23,049 bases of DNA from an uncultured Spirochaetales bacterium. GTDB lineage: Bacteria; Spirochaetota; Spirochaetia; Sphaerochaetales; Sphaerochaetaceae. Position 1 is the stretch's first letter. Every line of letters starts with the position of its first letter. A model generated the notes under the pieces. That model ran no database searches. It saw nothing but the letters and a program-made list of their open reading frames with translations, and had not been told where the DNA came from. The stretch lies in contig CALFMX010000313.1 of assembly GCA_937902565.1 (NCBI GenBank), forward strand, positions 1 through 23,049. Reading direction: 5' to 3'. Below, piece by piece: positions 1 through 6,969 of the stretch. Both the position numbers and the translations under genes were made by a program.

Positions 1-534
1 CTTTTGGAGAAGCAATACAACAGGGATGAACCTCCCCTGATCTCATCCAACCTTTGCAAAGGATTGCTCGATCTCCAGGGAAGCCAAGAACAAGGGGAGG
101 TCATCCTCTCGATGACCTGGGGATCACTTGCTCACGTACCCCTGCCCACCGCACCCTCTACCGTCCGTCTTCCCGTTGATTATTACCCGGAGATAGAGCG
201 AGCCTACCGCCAGTTGCGTCCAATGAAAGGTGAGGACGAAACACACCAGATGATTGGCACGGTAGAGACGTTGAATGGGGATGTCGGTGAGGATGGAAAG
301 CGAAGCGGTGAGGTGATCCTCTCCTTGCTCCTCCCCGATGAAACAGAGCTCGTCAAGGCAAAAGTCCGCCTTGACAGCAACGACTACCTCTTGGCCGTCC
401 AGGCTCACGAACGTGGCAGGACGTATATCCAGCTGCACGGAGTGCTGAGGCGAGGAGATCGCATCAGCAGAATCGACCGTCCTGAGGGCTTCTCCCTCAT
501 CCAAACCACCCCAACGAGGCAACCCAATGGATAA
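1..534 (+). CDS. Hypothetical protein, 5' end outside window
   Basis: The frame is open from the first base of the window to a TAA at 532-534, so about 177 codons are visible and the true start probably lies upstream. I do not recognise the family. The visible part has no signal peptide or membrane segment. It looks soluble and mixed alpha/beta, and a short phrase (GEVILS) occurs twice, near residues 32 and 102, which might mark two related halves. The C-terminal half is rich in charged residues and predicted beta strands. Its stop overlaps the start of the next small ORF by 8 bases, which suggests translational coupling. Codon use is somewhat less GC-biased than in the hydrolase gene that follows. 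Function unknown. Confidence 0.6.
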   Translation, partial: LLEKQYNRDEPPLISSNLCKGLLDLQGSQEQGEVILSMTWGSLAHVPLPTAPSTVRLPVDYYPEIERAYRQLRPMKGEDETHQMIGTVETLNGDVGEDGKRSGEVILSLLLPDETELVKAKVRLDSNDYLLAVQAHERGRTYIQLHGVLRRGDRISRIDRPEGFSLIQTTPTRQPNG

Positions 535-676
535 GTCCTCTTACAGCGAATCTTCCGAAGAGGCTGCAATGATTGAAACGGCACTGCTCGAAGCCGAACA
601 GAGTGCCGAGGCAACCGACCTGCGCTACAGCGGTGAAGAGGTCTACCAGCGGATGAGGGCCATCATACCCACATAA
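527..676 (+). CDS. Small 49-residue protein, antitoxin-like tail (tentative)
   Basis: ATG at 527 runs to TAA at 674-676. The product is acidic at the N-terminus, then predicted helical (IETALLEAEQSAEATD), and ends RYSGEEVYQRMRAIIPT. A closing pattern of an acidic helix followed by S-x-EEV-x-x-RMR resembles the C-terminal tails of RelB/Phd-type antitoxins, but the DNA-binding N-terminal half of such proteins is absent. No toxin gene is adjacent within the window. It overlaps the upstream ORF by 8 bases in another frame, so co-translation is likely. The ORF is short enough that it could be spurious, but the start overlap and sensible composition favour a real gene. Confidence 0.45.
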   Translation: MDKSSYSESSEEAAMIETALLEAEQSAEATDLRYSGEEVYQRMRAIIPT

Positions 677-681
677 TTGGC

Positions 682-710
682 TTCACCCGTACCCACTCTT
701 GGGGTATAGT
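682..710 (+). promoter_or_regulatory. Possible sigma70 promoter of the hydrolase operon
   Basis: TTCACC (682-687), a 17-base spacer, then TATAGT (705-710). The -10 box ends only 7 bases before the ATG at 718. If the promoter is used, the transcript would be leaderless or nearly so. This agrees with the poor ribosome binding site in front of that ATG. Confidence 0.35.
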
Positions 711-717
711 AAGAGCC

Positions 718-1653
718 ATGTGGATAATCATACTTCTCGTCATCGTTCTCTTCCTGCTCTGGAACATCACCCTCGTCGGTTACAAGGACCGTGCGGTCCA
801 CCCCATCGAGAGCGATGAATCAAAGGTCTTCGACCCGAAGGCACGCTCCATCACCATCACGAATGAGGGCAATACACGTGCCATCCTCATCGTCCATGGC
901 TTCCCCTCGACCCCCTCGATCTACACCTACAGCAGCGCGGTCTTCGCCGAGGCGGGCCTCGATGTGTACGTCCCGCTCCTGCCGGGCTTCGGCACCTCGC
1001 CCGACGAGTTCGTCAAGACAACCTTCACCCAGTGGTTCGACTCCCTCTGCCGCACCTACGAGCGGCTGCGGGGCGAGTACGAGACCCTCTATGTGCTCGG
1101 CACCTCCATGGGCGGCATGATGACCCTCAAGATCGGGGAGACCTACTGCAACGGCCCGATGGCCCCCGACAAGCTCGTCTCGATCGCCGCCCCGGTGGTC
1201 TTCAACTCTCCCCGTGACGGCATCATCACCGACTGGCGCCAGTACTTCCTGCGCACCCTCGCCCTCTTCACCCCCGCTATCAAGGCCGGGGTGAAGCCGG
1301 GCTCCGCCGAAGGTGAGGACGGCAGCAAGGATTGGTGCGGCTACAGCGGCCTCTTCCTGCGCCCGGGCCTGAGTCTGGTCCACGCCATGAGGAGAGTCAG
1401 GAAGGAGCTCGGGCTCATCACCTGCCCACTCTTCGTCATCCACGACCGGGGGGACCGGACCGTACCCTTCGGCAACTGCGAGATCATCGAAGCCGAGCAC
1501 AAGAGCCGGGACTTCAGGATCCTCAAGACCGAGATGCCCCCGTTCAACCATACCCGCCATGCACTCTTGATGTACCACTCGGTGCAAAAGGAGTTGACCG
1601 AGACCATCCTCGCATTCCTCTTCGAGAAGGAGCACACCGATGACAAAGCGTAA
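718..1653 (+). CDS. Membrane-anchored alpha/beta hydrolase (carboxylesterase/lipase-like)
   Basis: A 311-residue serine hydrolase. Residues 1-20 form one hydrophobic N-terminal helix, so the enzyme is probably tethered to the cytoplasmic membrane. The alpha/beta hydrolase core follows. The oxyanion-hole motif HGF is at 60-62. The nucleophile elbow GTSMGG has Ser130. The likely acid is Asp246 (HDRGDRTVP) and the likely base is His281 (TRHALLM). Layout and length resemble Est30/monoacylglycerol-lipase-type carboxylesterases, and the substrate is probably a short to medium acyl ester. The 3' end overlaps the dCMP deaminase gene by 14 bases, so the two are co-transcribed. No good Shine-Dalgarno sequence precedes the ATG, but the start is fixed by the membrane helix that begins immediately. 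Fold call firm; substrate unknown. Confidence 0.88.
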   Translation: MWIIILLVIVLFLLWNITLVGYKDRAVHPIESDESKVFDPKARSITITNEGNTRAILIVHGFPSTPSIYTYSSAVFAEAGLDVYVPLLPGFGTSPDEFVKTTFTQWFDSLCRTYERLRGEYETLYVLGTSMGGMMTLKIGETYCNGPMAPDKLVSIAAPVVFNSPRDGIITDWRQYFLRTLALFTPAIKAGVKPGSAEGEDGSKDWCGYSGLFLRPGLSLVHAMRRVRKELGLITCPLFVIHDRGDRTVPFGNCEIIEAEHKSRDFRILKTEMPPFNHTRHALLMYHSVQKELTETILAFLFEKEHTDDKA

Positions 1654-2122
1654 GGACTACATCAGCTGGGACGAGTACTTCATGGGCGTGGCCGTCCTCT
1701 CCTCGATGCGTAGCAAGGACCCCAACACCCAGGTGGGGGCGTGCATCGTCAACGAGGAGAAGAAGATCGTGGGCGTCGGCTACAACGGCCTGCCCATCGG
1801 GGTGAGCGACGACGATGCCCCGTGGAGCCGTGAGGGGGAGTGGATTGAGACCAAGTACCCCTACGTCTGCCACGCCGAGCTCAACGCCATCCTCAACTCC
1901 ACCGCCAGGCTCAAGGGCTGCCGCCTCTACGTCGGCCTCTTCCCCTGCAACGAGTGCGCCAAGGCGATCATCCAAGCGGGGATCCGCGAGGTGGTCTACC
2001 TCAGCGACAAGTACGCCGATGAGGACAACACCAAGGCGAGCAAGTGGCTCTTCGACCAGAGCGGGGTACGCTACCGCCAGCTCATCCCCTCCCACCCCAC
2101 CCTGAGTCTGGAGCTCTCATGA
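1640..2122 (+). CDS. dCMP deaminase family protein
   Basis: A 160-residue cytosolic zinc deaminase. It carries the cytidine/deoxycytidylate deaminase signature CHAE at 77-80 (zinc ligand His78, proton-shuttling Glu80) and PCNEC at 102-106 (zinc ligands Cys103 and Cys106). N-terminal motifs ([20 protein letters not shown]) are typical of dCMP deaminases of the ComEB/human DCTD type. These convert dCMP to dUMP and feed thymidylate synthesis. Length is normal for the family. AAGGAG lies 8 bases before the ATG at 1640, inside the end of the hydrolase gene. The stop overlaps the next start (ATGA). A related deaminase activity cannot be excluded, but dCMP is the best guess. Confidence 0.9.
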   Translation: MTKRKDYISWDEYFMGVAVLSSMRSKDPNTQVGACIVNEEKKIVGVGYNGLPIGVSDDDAPWSREGEWIETKYPYVCHAELNAILNSTARLKGCRLYVGLFPCNECAKAIIQAGIREVVYLSDKYADEDNTKASKWLFDQSGVRYRQLIPSHPTLSLELS

Positions 2123-3039
2123 AGATCCTCTCCGTCTGCCTCAACCCCACCTTCCAATATACCCTCTGCATCCCCTCCCTCGCCCTCGGTGAGGTGAACC
2201 GCGCCACCGCCCACTACCTCGATGTGGCGGGCAAGGGGATGAACACCGCACGTATCATCACCGAGCTCGGGGAGGAGGCGATCTGGCTCAGCCACCTCGG
2301 CGGCTCGCGTATCGACGAGATGCTGCGCCTCTGCAGCCGTGACAAGGTGGAGGTCCTCTGGGCGGACAGCAAGAGCGAGATGCGCAGCTGCACCACCATC
2401 ATCAGCGAGGGGATGACCACCGAGCTGGTGCAGGAGCCCTACCCGGTCGACCCCTCGGTGGAGGGGCCTATCAGGGCGCTCTTCGAGGCGAACTACCAGA
2501 GTTGCGACGCCATGATCATCGCCGGCACCCGCGCCGGCGGCTACAGCCCCTCCATCTACACAGACTTTGTCCGCATGGCCAAGGAGGCCGGCCTCTTCGT
2601 CCTCCTCGATATCAAGGGAGCGGACCTCAAGGCGTGCCTCCCCTACGGAGTGGATGTCATCAAGCCCAACCTCAGCGAGGCGGCCGCGACGTTCCTCGGC
2701 CTTGAGGTAGGAGAGACGGAGGACACCACTGCCCTCAAGGAGAAGATCGTCCCCTTCATGGAGGAGATCTACACCACACATGGAACTGCCAGTGTCTTCA
2801 CCCGCGGCGCCTTCGATGTATGGGCCTACGGCCCCCACTTCTTTAGCGAGCCGGTGGAGCGGGTGGAGGCGGTCAATACCATCGGGAGTGGGGATTCCTT
2901 CAATGGTGCACTGACGGTGGCACTGCTCAGAGGAGAGGATTTGCAACAAGCGGTGAAGAGTGCAACAAAAGTTGCAACAATGAATGCCAAAACGTTGCGA
3001 CCAGGCACGACCATCGACCGAGGAGAGCGTTGTATCTAA
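2119..3039 (+). CDS. PfkB-family sugar-phosphate kinase (1-phosphofructokinase-like)
   Basis: A 306-residue ribokinase-fold kinase. The start is taken at the ATG at 2119, which overlaps the upstream stop as ATGA and gives the canonical opening [13 protein letters not shown] seen in FruK/LacC-type enzymes. A longer frame upstream adds only non-homologous residues. The N-terminal substrate motif AGKGMNTAR and the C-terminal PfkB signature [13 protein letters not shown] with the catalytic Asp are present. Members phosphorylate fructose-1-phosphate, tagatose-6-phosphate or related substrates with ATP. Nothing nearby (no PTS gene) fixes the substrate. It closes a three-gene overlapping operon with a hydrolase and dCMP deaminase. 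The last ~50 codons are noticeably more AT-rich than the rest. Confidence 0.85.
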   Translation: MKILSVCLNPTFQYTLCIPSLALGEVNRATAHYLDVAGKGMNTARIITELGEEAIWLSHLGGSRIDEMLRLCSRDKVEVLWADSKSEMRSCTTIISEGMTTELVQEPYPVDPSVEGPIRALFEANYQSCDAMIIAGTRAGGYSPSIYTDFVRMAKEAGLFVLLDIKGADLKACLPYGVDVIKPNLSEAAATFLGLEVGETEDTTALKEKIVPFMEEIYTTHGTASVFTRGAFDVWAYGPHFFSEPVERVEAVNTIGSGDSFNGALTVALLRGEDLQQAVKSATKVATMNAKTLRPGTTIDRGERCI

Positions 3040-3174
3040 GAAATTACAAGTTTTTTCATTGAGCGTTATCTCAATTTGCAACAAGTGATATGATGTATTG
3101 ATAAATAGAACACAAATTATTTAGTTTTATTACAAGTACATCCCGTTGATGAATTTTTTATATCCTAAATTCTT
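3040..3174. other. AT-rich intergenic region upstream of importer operon
   Basis: This is the AT-rich part of the 216-bp gap before the binding-protein gene. It holds a weak 6-bp stem (ATTGAG/CTCAAT, 3058-3075) after the kinase stop, without a good U tract on the + strand. It also holds one copy of TTTGCAACAAG (3075-3085) that matches a copy inside the kinase gene (2940-2950). The long A/T tracts just upstream of the -35 box could act as an UP element. No ORF was seen. Confidence 0.4.
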
Positions 3175-3203
3175 TTGACACCCTCTGCACTTCAACCTAT
3201 ACT
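3175..3203 (+). promoter_or_regulatory. Strong sigma70-type promoter of nucleoside importer operon
   Basis: TTGACA (3175-3180), exactly 17 bases, then TATACT (3198-3203). The -35 box is perfect and the -10 box matches 5 of 6. It is preceded by AT-rich DNA. Transcription should start near 3210 and give a leader of about 45 bases. Confidence 0.8.
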
Positions 3204-3214
3204 GAAGGAAATTC

Positions 3215-3233
3215 CCTCCCACCTGGTGGGAGG
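3215..3233 (+). promoter_or_regulatory. Perfect dyad / leader hairpin before binding-protein gene
   Basis: CCTCCCACC (3215-3223) and GGTGGGAGG (3225-3233) form a perfect inverted repeat, or as RNA an 8-bp stem with a CTG loop. It begins about 5 bases after the expected transcription start and ends 9 bases before the AGAGGAG ribosome binding site (3242-3248). It could be a repressor operator or a stabilising 5' leader hairpin. The sequence does not decide between them. Confidence 0.6.
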
Positions 3234-3255
3234 CACCCTGTAGAGGAGAAGCCGT

Positions 3256-4287
3256 ATGAAGAAAACCGTGACTATCATGCTCTGCCTCGTGCTGGCATGC
3301 ACCACCCTCTTTGCCGCCGGATCTGGTGAGAAGGCCGCAGTGAAGAAGGACTCAAACGTCGTAAAGATCGCCCTGATCATCGAAAACACCATCGATGACA
3401 AGGGGTGGTGCCAGTCGATGCATGACGGCATCACCGAGGCGATGAAGCAGCTTCCCGGCCGTATCGAGTACAGCTACACCGAGAAGATGAACCTGGTCGA
3501 TGCAGGCACCGCGGCCCGCCAGTACGTCGCCCAAGGCTATGACATCATCATCGCCCACGGGGCCCAGTACAAGAACCTCACCCTCGAGATGGCCGAGGAG
3601 TACCCCGATGTGACCTTCGCCTTCGGTACCTCCAGCGAGAAGGGCCCGGCCAACGTCTTCACCTACATGCCCGAGAGTGAAGAGACCGGCTACCTCAGCG
3701 GCCTGATCGCAGGCATGACGACCAAGTCCAAGATCCTCGGCCTCGTCGGCCCGGTGGACGCCGGGGACGCGGCACGCTACAACCGCGGCTTCGTCCTCGG
3801 AGCACGGGCTATCGACCCCTCCATCCGCGTTATGGTCGCCCACTCCGGCTCCTTCAGTGACTTCGTCAAGGCCGGCGAGATCGCCCAGTCGCAGATCAAG
3901 TCCGGTGCCGATGTGCTCACCGGCAGTAGCCAGCAGGCACTCGGGGCACTGAGGGCAGTGGCCGATCACCCGAACGCTGACATCTGGTGGGTTGGTCAGG
4001 AGACCGCACAGATCAGCATCCCCGAGGGGTACAAGGTCATCGGGGCCTCCGCCTACAACTACGCGGCAGTCATCATCGGCCTCGTTGAGAAGCTCGACAG
4101 CGGCGTCAAGGGCGGAGAGGTCATCCCGATGAACTTCCACAACGGCGGCTTCCTCTTCGAGTTCAACCCCAACCTGAAGGACAAGTGGGAAGGGGCCATC
4201 GAGGCGAAGGTCAACGAAGCCCTCGCCTCCTTCAGGGCCAAGAGCGGGACGATCGACTACATGAGTGTCGACTACTCCAAGCTCTGA
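3256..4287 (+). CDS. BMP-family ABC transporter substrate-binding protein (nucleoside/purine type)
   Basis: A 343-residue periplasmic protein. It has a typical signal peptide (MKKT, hydrophobic core to about residue 18) with likely cleavage after LFA, before AGSGEK. The mature part fits the BMP/PnrA/Med family: ALIIENTIDDKGWCQSMHDG near the start, IIIAHGAQY, FAFGTSS, and the tandem GY-LSGLIAGM and KILGLVGPVDAGD motifs. Family members such as Treponema PnrA and the Bacillus nucleoside importer bind purine nucleosides, and the neighbouring ATPase and permeases are of the matching type. The xanthine-dehydrogenase-like gene downstream suggests a purine ligand. It is the first gene of the operon, with its own strong promoter and AGAGGAG site. 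A hairpin after its stop probably raises its level over the membrane parts. Confidence 0.9.
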   Translation: MKKTVTIMLCLVLACTTLFAAGSGEKAAVKKDSNVVKIALIIENTIDDKGWCQSMHDGITEAMKQLPGRIEYSYTEKMNLVDAGTAARQYVAQGYDIIIAHGAQYKNLTLEMAEEYPDVTFAFGTSSEKGPANVFTYMPESEETGYLSGLIAGMTTKSKILGLVGPVDAGDAARYNRGFVLGARAIDPSIRVMVAHSGSFSDFVKAGEIAQSQIKSGADVLTGSSQQALGALRAVADHPNADIWWVGQETAQISIPEGYKVIGASAYNYAAVIIGLVEKLDSGVKGGEVIPMNFHNGGFLFEFNPNLKDKWEGAIEAKVNEALASFRAKSGTIDYMSVDYSKL

Positions 4288-4297
4288 TGCCGTCATA

Positions 4298-4331
4298 GGT
4301 GGCCATGGTCTCATGGCCACCATCTCTTTTT
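4298..4331 (+). terminator. Hairpin plus T run between binding protein and ATPase (attenuator-like)
   Basis: Perfect 10-bp arms GGTGGCCATG (4298-4307) and CATGGCCACC (4312-4321) with the loop GTCT, followed by ATCTC and five T (4327-4331). It lies 10 bases after the binding-protein stop, inside what must be one operon. It therefore probably acts as a partial terminator or 3' mRNA stabiliser that favours the binding protein. Confidence 0.75.
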
Positions 4332-4352
4332 GGTTACGGAGAGTACGCCTGT

Positions 4353-5879
4353 ATGCAGAAAATCACCAGCCTCAGGATGGAACACATCACCAAGCAGTTC
4401 CCCGGCACCCTCGCCTGTGACGACATCACCTTCAGCGTCGGTGAGGGGGAGATCCTCGCCCTCGTCGGTGAGAACGGAGCGGGCAAGACTACCTTGATGA
4501 ACATCCTGATGGGACTCTACCAGAGCGATGAGGGCAGGATCCTCATCAACGGGGAAGAGGTACGGTTCAGGAACCCCAACGACGCCTTCAGCGCCGGCCT
4601 GGGGATGGTCCACCAACAGTATATGCTCATCGCCAACATGACGGTGGTTGAGAACATCGCCCTTGGCTACAAGGAGGCGTGGTCTCCGGTCAAGCTCGAC
4701 CTGGCAAAGGTCCGCGCCCGCATCGTAGAGATATCAGAGAAGTACGGCCTCGCCGTCGATCCCGATGCCTATATCTGGCAGCTCTCGGTCGGGGAGCAGC
4801 AGCGCGTCGAGCTGGTGAAGACGCTCTGCCTCGGAGCCCGCTTCCTGATCCTCGATGAGCCGACCAGCGCCCTGACCCCCCAGGAGACCGATGAGCTCAT
4901 CGTGCTGCTCAAGCGGATGAAGAGCGAGCTCTCCATCATCTTCATCAGCCACAAGCTGCAGGAGGTGAAGAACCTCTGTGACAAGCTGCTCATCCTCCGC
5001 CACGGGGCGGTGGTCTTCGAAGGAGAGACCGCCGACCACTCGATGGGGGATATCGCCGCCCTGATGACCGGCCACGAGGTGGAGCTGCCGGTCAACAAGG
5101 AGGAGGCGTGCAACGGCACTGTCGTCCTCGACATCAGGAACCTTGACGTGCAGAGCGACCGGGGCTTCCTGGCCCTCGACGGCTTCAACCTCTCGATCCG
5201 CTGTGGCGAGATCGTGGGCCTGGCCGGTGTCTCCGGAAACGGGCAGCGGGAGCTGGCCGAGGCGATCAACGGACTGCGCAAGGTCGAACGTGGCGAGATC
5301 CTCTTCTATGGGGAGGATATCGCCAACAAGAGCCCCCACCACATCATCGAAAGCGGCATGGGCTACATCCCCGAGGAGCGCAATACCGAGGGTATCGTCC
5401 CCGCCTTCAGCCTCAAGGAGAACCTCATCCTCAAGGATACCGAGCGCGATGAGTTCTCTGCCCACCACTTCCTCAAGAACAAGGCGATCGAGGCCAACGC
5501 CACCGACCTCAGGGTCAAGTTCGATATCCGCAGCCCCAACACCTCGGTTGCCGCCGGATCGCTCTCGGGCGGCAACATCCAGAAGGTGATCCTCGCCCGG
5601 GAGATCAGCCGCAGGCCGAAGTTCCTGCTGGCCGTCTACCCCATCCGGGGCCTCGACCTCGGGGCTGCCGAGTTCATCCACAAGCAGCTGCTCGAGAAGC
5701 GACGCGAGGGGATCGGGATCCTCCTCATCAGCGAAGAGCTCGATGAGATCCTCGACCTCTCCGACCGCGTCGCCGTGATCTTCAAGGGGAAGATCCAGCA
5801 GGTCCTCGAACGCAAGGACGCAAACCGGCGTACGCTCGGTATCTTGATGGCAGGAGTGCACGATGACCAGACAGTTTAA
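4353..5879 (+). CDS. ABC transporter ATPase, double nucleotide-binding domain (nucleoside importer)
   Basis: A 508-residue cytoplasmic ATPase with two ABC domains, the layout of ribose/nucleoside importers (YufO/NupO type). The start at 4353 follows GGAGAG (4338-4343). An upstream in-frame ATG at 4299 lies inside the hairpin and adds a non-homologous tail. Domain 1 has a full site: Walker A GENGAGKTT (39-47), signature LSVGEQQ, Walker B LILDEP with Glu169, and switch His200. Domain 2 is degenerate: GVSGNGQRE (292-300) lacks the Walker A lysine, the signature LSGGNIQKV is intact, and the Walker B region reads YPIRGLD where relatives usually have QPTRGLD. The 3' end overlaps the first permease by 17 bases. 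It should power uptake together with the neighbouring genes. Confidence 0.92.
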   Translation: MQKITSLRMEHITKQFPGTLACDDITFSVGEGEILALVGENGAGKTTLMNILMGLYQSDEGRILINGEEVRFRNPNDAFSAGLGMVHQQYMLIANMTVVENIALGYKEAWSPVKLDLAKVRARIVEISEKYGLAVDPDAYIWQLSVGEQQRVELVKTLCLGARFLILDEPTSALTPQETDELIVLLKRMKSELSIIFISHKLQEVKNLCDKLLILRHGAVVFEGETADHSMGDIAALMTGHEVELPVNKEEACNGTVVLDIRNLDVQSDRGFLALDGFNLSIRCGEIVGLAGVSGNGQRELAEAINGLRKVERGEILFYGEDIANKSPHHIIESGMGYIPEERNTEGIVPAFSLKENLILKDTERDEFSAHHFLKNKAIEANATDLRVKFDIRSPNTSVAAGSLSGGNIQKVILAREISRRPKFLLAVYPIRGLDLGAAEFIHKQLLEKRREGIGILLISEELDEILDLSDRVAVIFKGKIQQVLERKDANRRTLGILMAGVHDDQTV

Positions 5880-6969
5880 GCTCACCTACAAGTTCACGAT
5901 CATCATCCTCGCCATCCTCGCTGCGATGGGAATCGGCTCGATCATCCTGCTGGCCATCGGTGCCGATGTGACGAAGACCTACCTGGTCATCCTCCTCGAG
6001 CCGCTCAAGAGCACCCTCCAGATCAGCGAGGTGCTGCTGAGGGCCATCCCCCTCTCGATCATCGCGCTGGGTATCAGCGTGGCGTACCGAAGCGGCATCA
6101 TCAACATCGGGGCCGAGGGGCAGATGATGATGGGCATCCTCGGCACCACGATGGTCGCCCTCTCCCTGCCCACCCTGCCCAAGATCATCCTCATCCCCCT
6201 GGCCATCCTCACCGGAGCGCTCTTCGGCGGCCTGTGGGGCTTCATCGCCGGCGTCTTGCGAGCAAAACTCGGAGTCAGCGAACTGCTCTCCACCGTCATG
6301 CTCAACTACATCGCCGCCCAGTTCTACACCTTCATGCTGCGCGGCCCCTTCCTCGACCCGGCAGAGAAGACGCTCGGGGGGGCAGGCACCCCCCAGTCGA
6401 TGCGCCTGACGAAAAACCTCTGGCTGACGCGCTTCATCCCCCGCACCCGCCTGCACACCGGCCTCTTCATCGCCCTGGCCCTCGCCGTCCTCATCTACCT
6501 CCTGCTCTGGAAGACCGACTTCGGCTACAAGATGCGGGCCAGCGGGGCAAGCGGGAGGGCCGCCCGCTACGGGGGGATCAGCGTCGGGTGGTACCTGGTC
6601 GTCTCCATGGTCATCAGCGGCGCCTTTGCCGGCATCGCCGGTGCCATCGAGGTTGCCGGGGTACACCGCCGAGCCCTCGAGGGCATCACCGCCGGCTACG
6701 GCTTCAGCGGTATCGTCGTCGCCCTCTTCGGGGGCCTCTCGCCAATCGGGATCATACCGGCCTCCTTCTTCTTCGGCCTCCTGATCGTCGGCTCCGACAT
6801 GACCCAGCGTTTGGTTGGCGTTCCTGCCAATATGATCAACGTCCTGCAGGGCATCATCATCCTCGTCATCGTCTCCACCAAGATGATCCTCGCCGACCCC
6901 TACCTCATGGAGCGGGTCTGGCGCTGGTACCAGAGGCACTGCAAGACAAAACCGGAGGTGGAAGCATGA
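5863..6969 (+). CDS. ABC transporter permease 1 (BPD_transp_2; nucleoside importer)
   Basis: A 368-residue polytopic inner-membrane protein of the branched-chain amino acid/ribose/nucleoside permease family, resembling YufP/NupP. Around eight to ten hydrophobic segments are visible, from residue 12 on. Family motifs include IPLSIIALGISVAYRSGIIN-GAEGQMMMG near residue 65 and the cytoplasmic loop GYKMRASGASGRAARYGGI that contacts the ATPase. AGGAG lies 7 bases before the ATG at 5863, inside the ATPase gene (17-base overlap). The stop overlaps the second permease start (ATGA). It pairs with the next gene to form the pore. Confidence 0.9.
   Translation: MTRQFKLTYKFTIIILAILAAMGIGSIILLAIGADVTKTYLVILLEPLKSTLQISEVLLRAIPLSIIALGISVAYRSGIINIGAEGQMMMGILGTTMVALSLPTLPKIILIPLAILTGALFGGLWGFIAGVLRAKLGVSELLSTVMLNYIAAQFYTFMLRGPFLDPAEKTLGGAGTPQSMRLTKNLWLTRFIPRTRLHTGLFIALALAVLIYLLLWKTDFGYKMRASGASGRAARYGGISVGWYLVVSMVISGAFAGIAGAIEVAGVHRRALEGITAGYGFSGIVVALFGGLSPIGIIPASFFFGLLIVGSDMTQRLVGVPANMINVLQGIIILVIVSTKMILADPYLMERVWRWYQRHCKTKPEVEA

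Noticed and set aside
820..1635. Long open frame on the - strand opposite the hydrolase; similar long antisense frames lie opposite 2071-3084, 3352-4323, 4734-5885, 7008-7955 and 9095-10420
   Set aside because: These follow from GC-rich codon bias of the real + strand genes. They encode Asp/Glu/Gly/Val-rich low-complexity products without recognisable motifs or ribosome binding sites.
3204..3255. Purine riboswitch in the importer leader
   Set aside because: The leader is only about 45 bases with one stem, and the three-way junction and conserved core of purine riboswitches are absent.
3256..3300. Lipobox-like LVLAC in the BMP protein signal peptide (Cys15)
   Set aside because: It would leave a very short signal peptide. 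The LFA-AGSGE cleavage site downstream matches the other binding protein in this window better, so a lipoprotein is not claimed.
4299..4352. Upstream in-frame ATG for the importer ATPase
   Set aside because: It lies inside the hairpin stem with no ribosome binding site, and the added residues are not part of the ABC domain.
6234..6965. Open frame joined upstream of permease 2 that would make a 558-residue protein
   Set aside because: The extra 244 residues are Arg/His/Pro-rich, lie in the wrong frame of permease 1, and have no membrane segments. The ATGA start at 6966 is clearly right.
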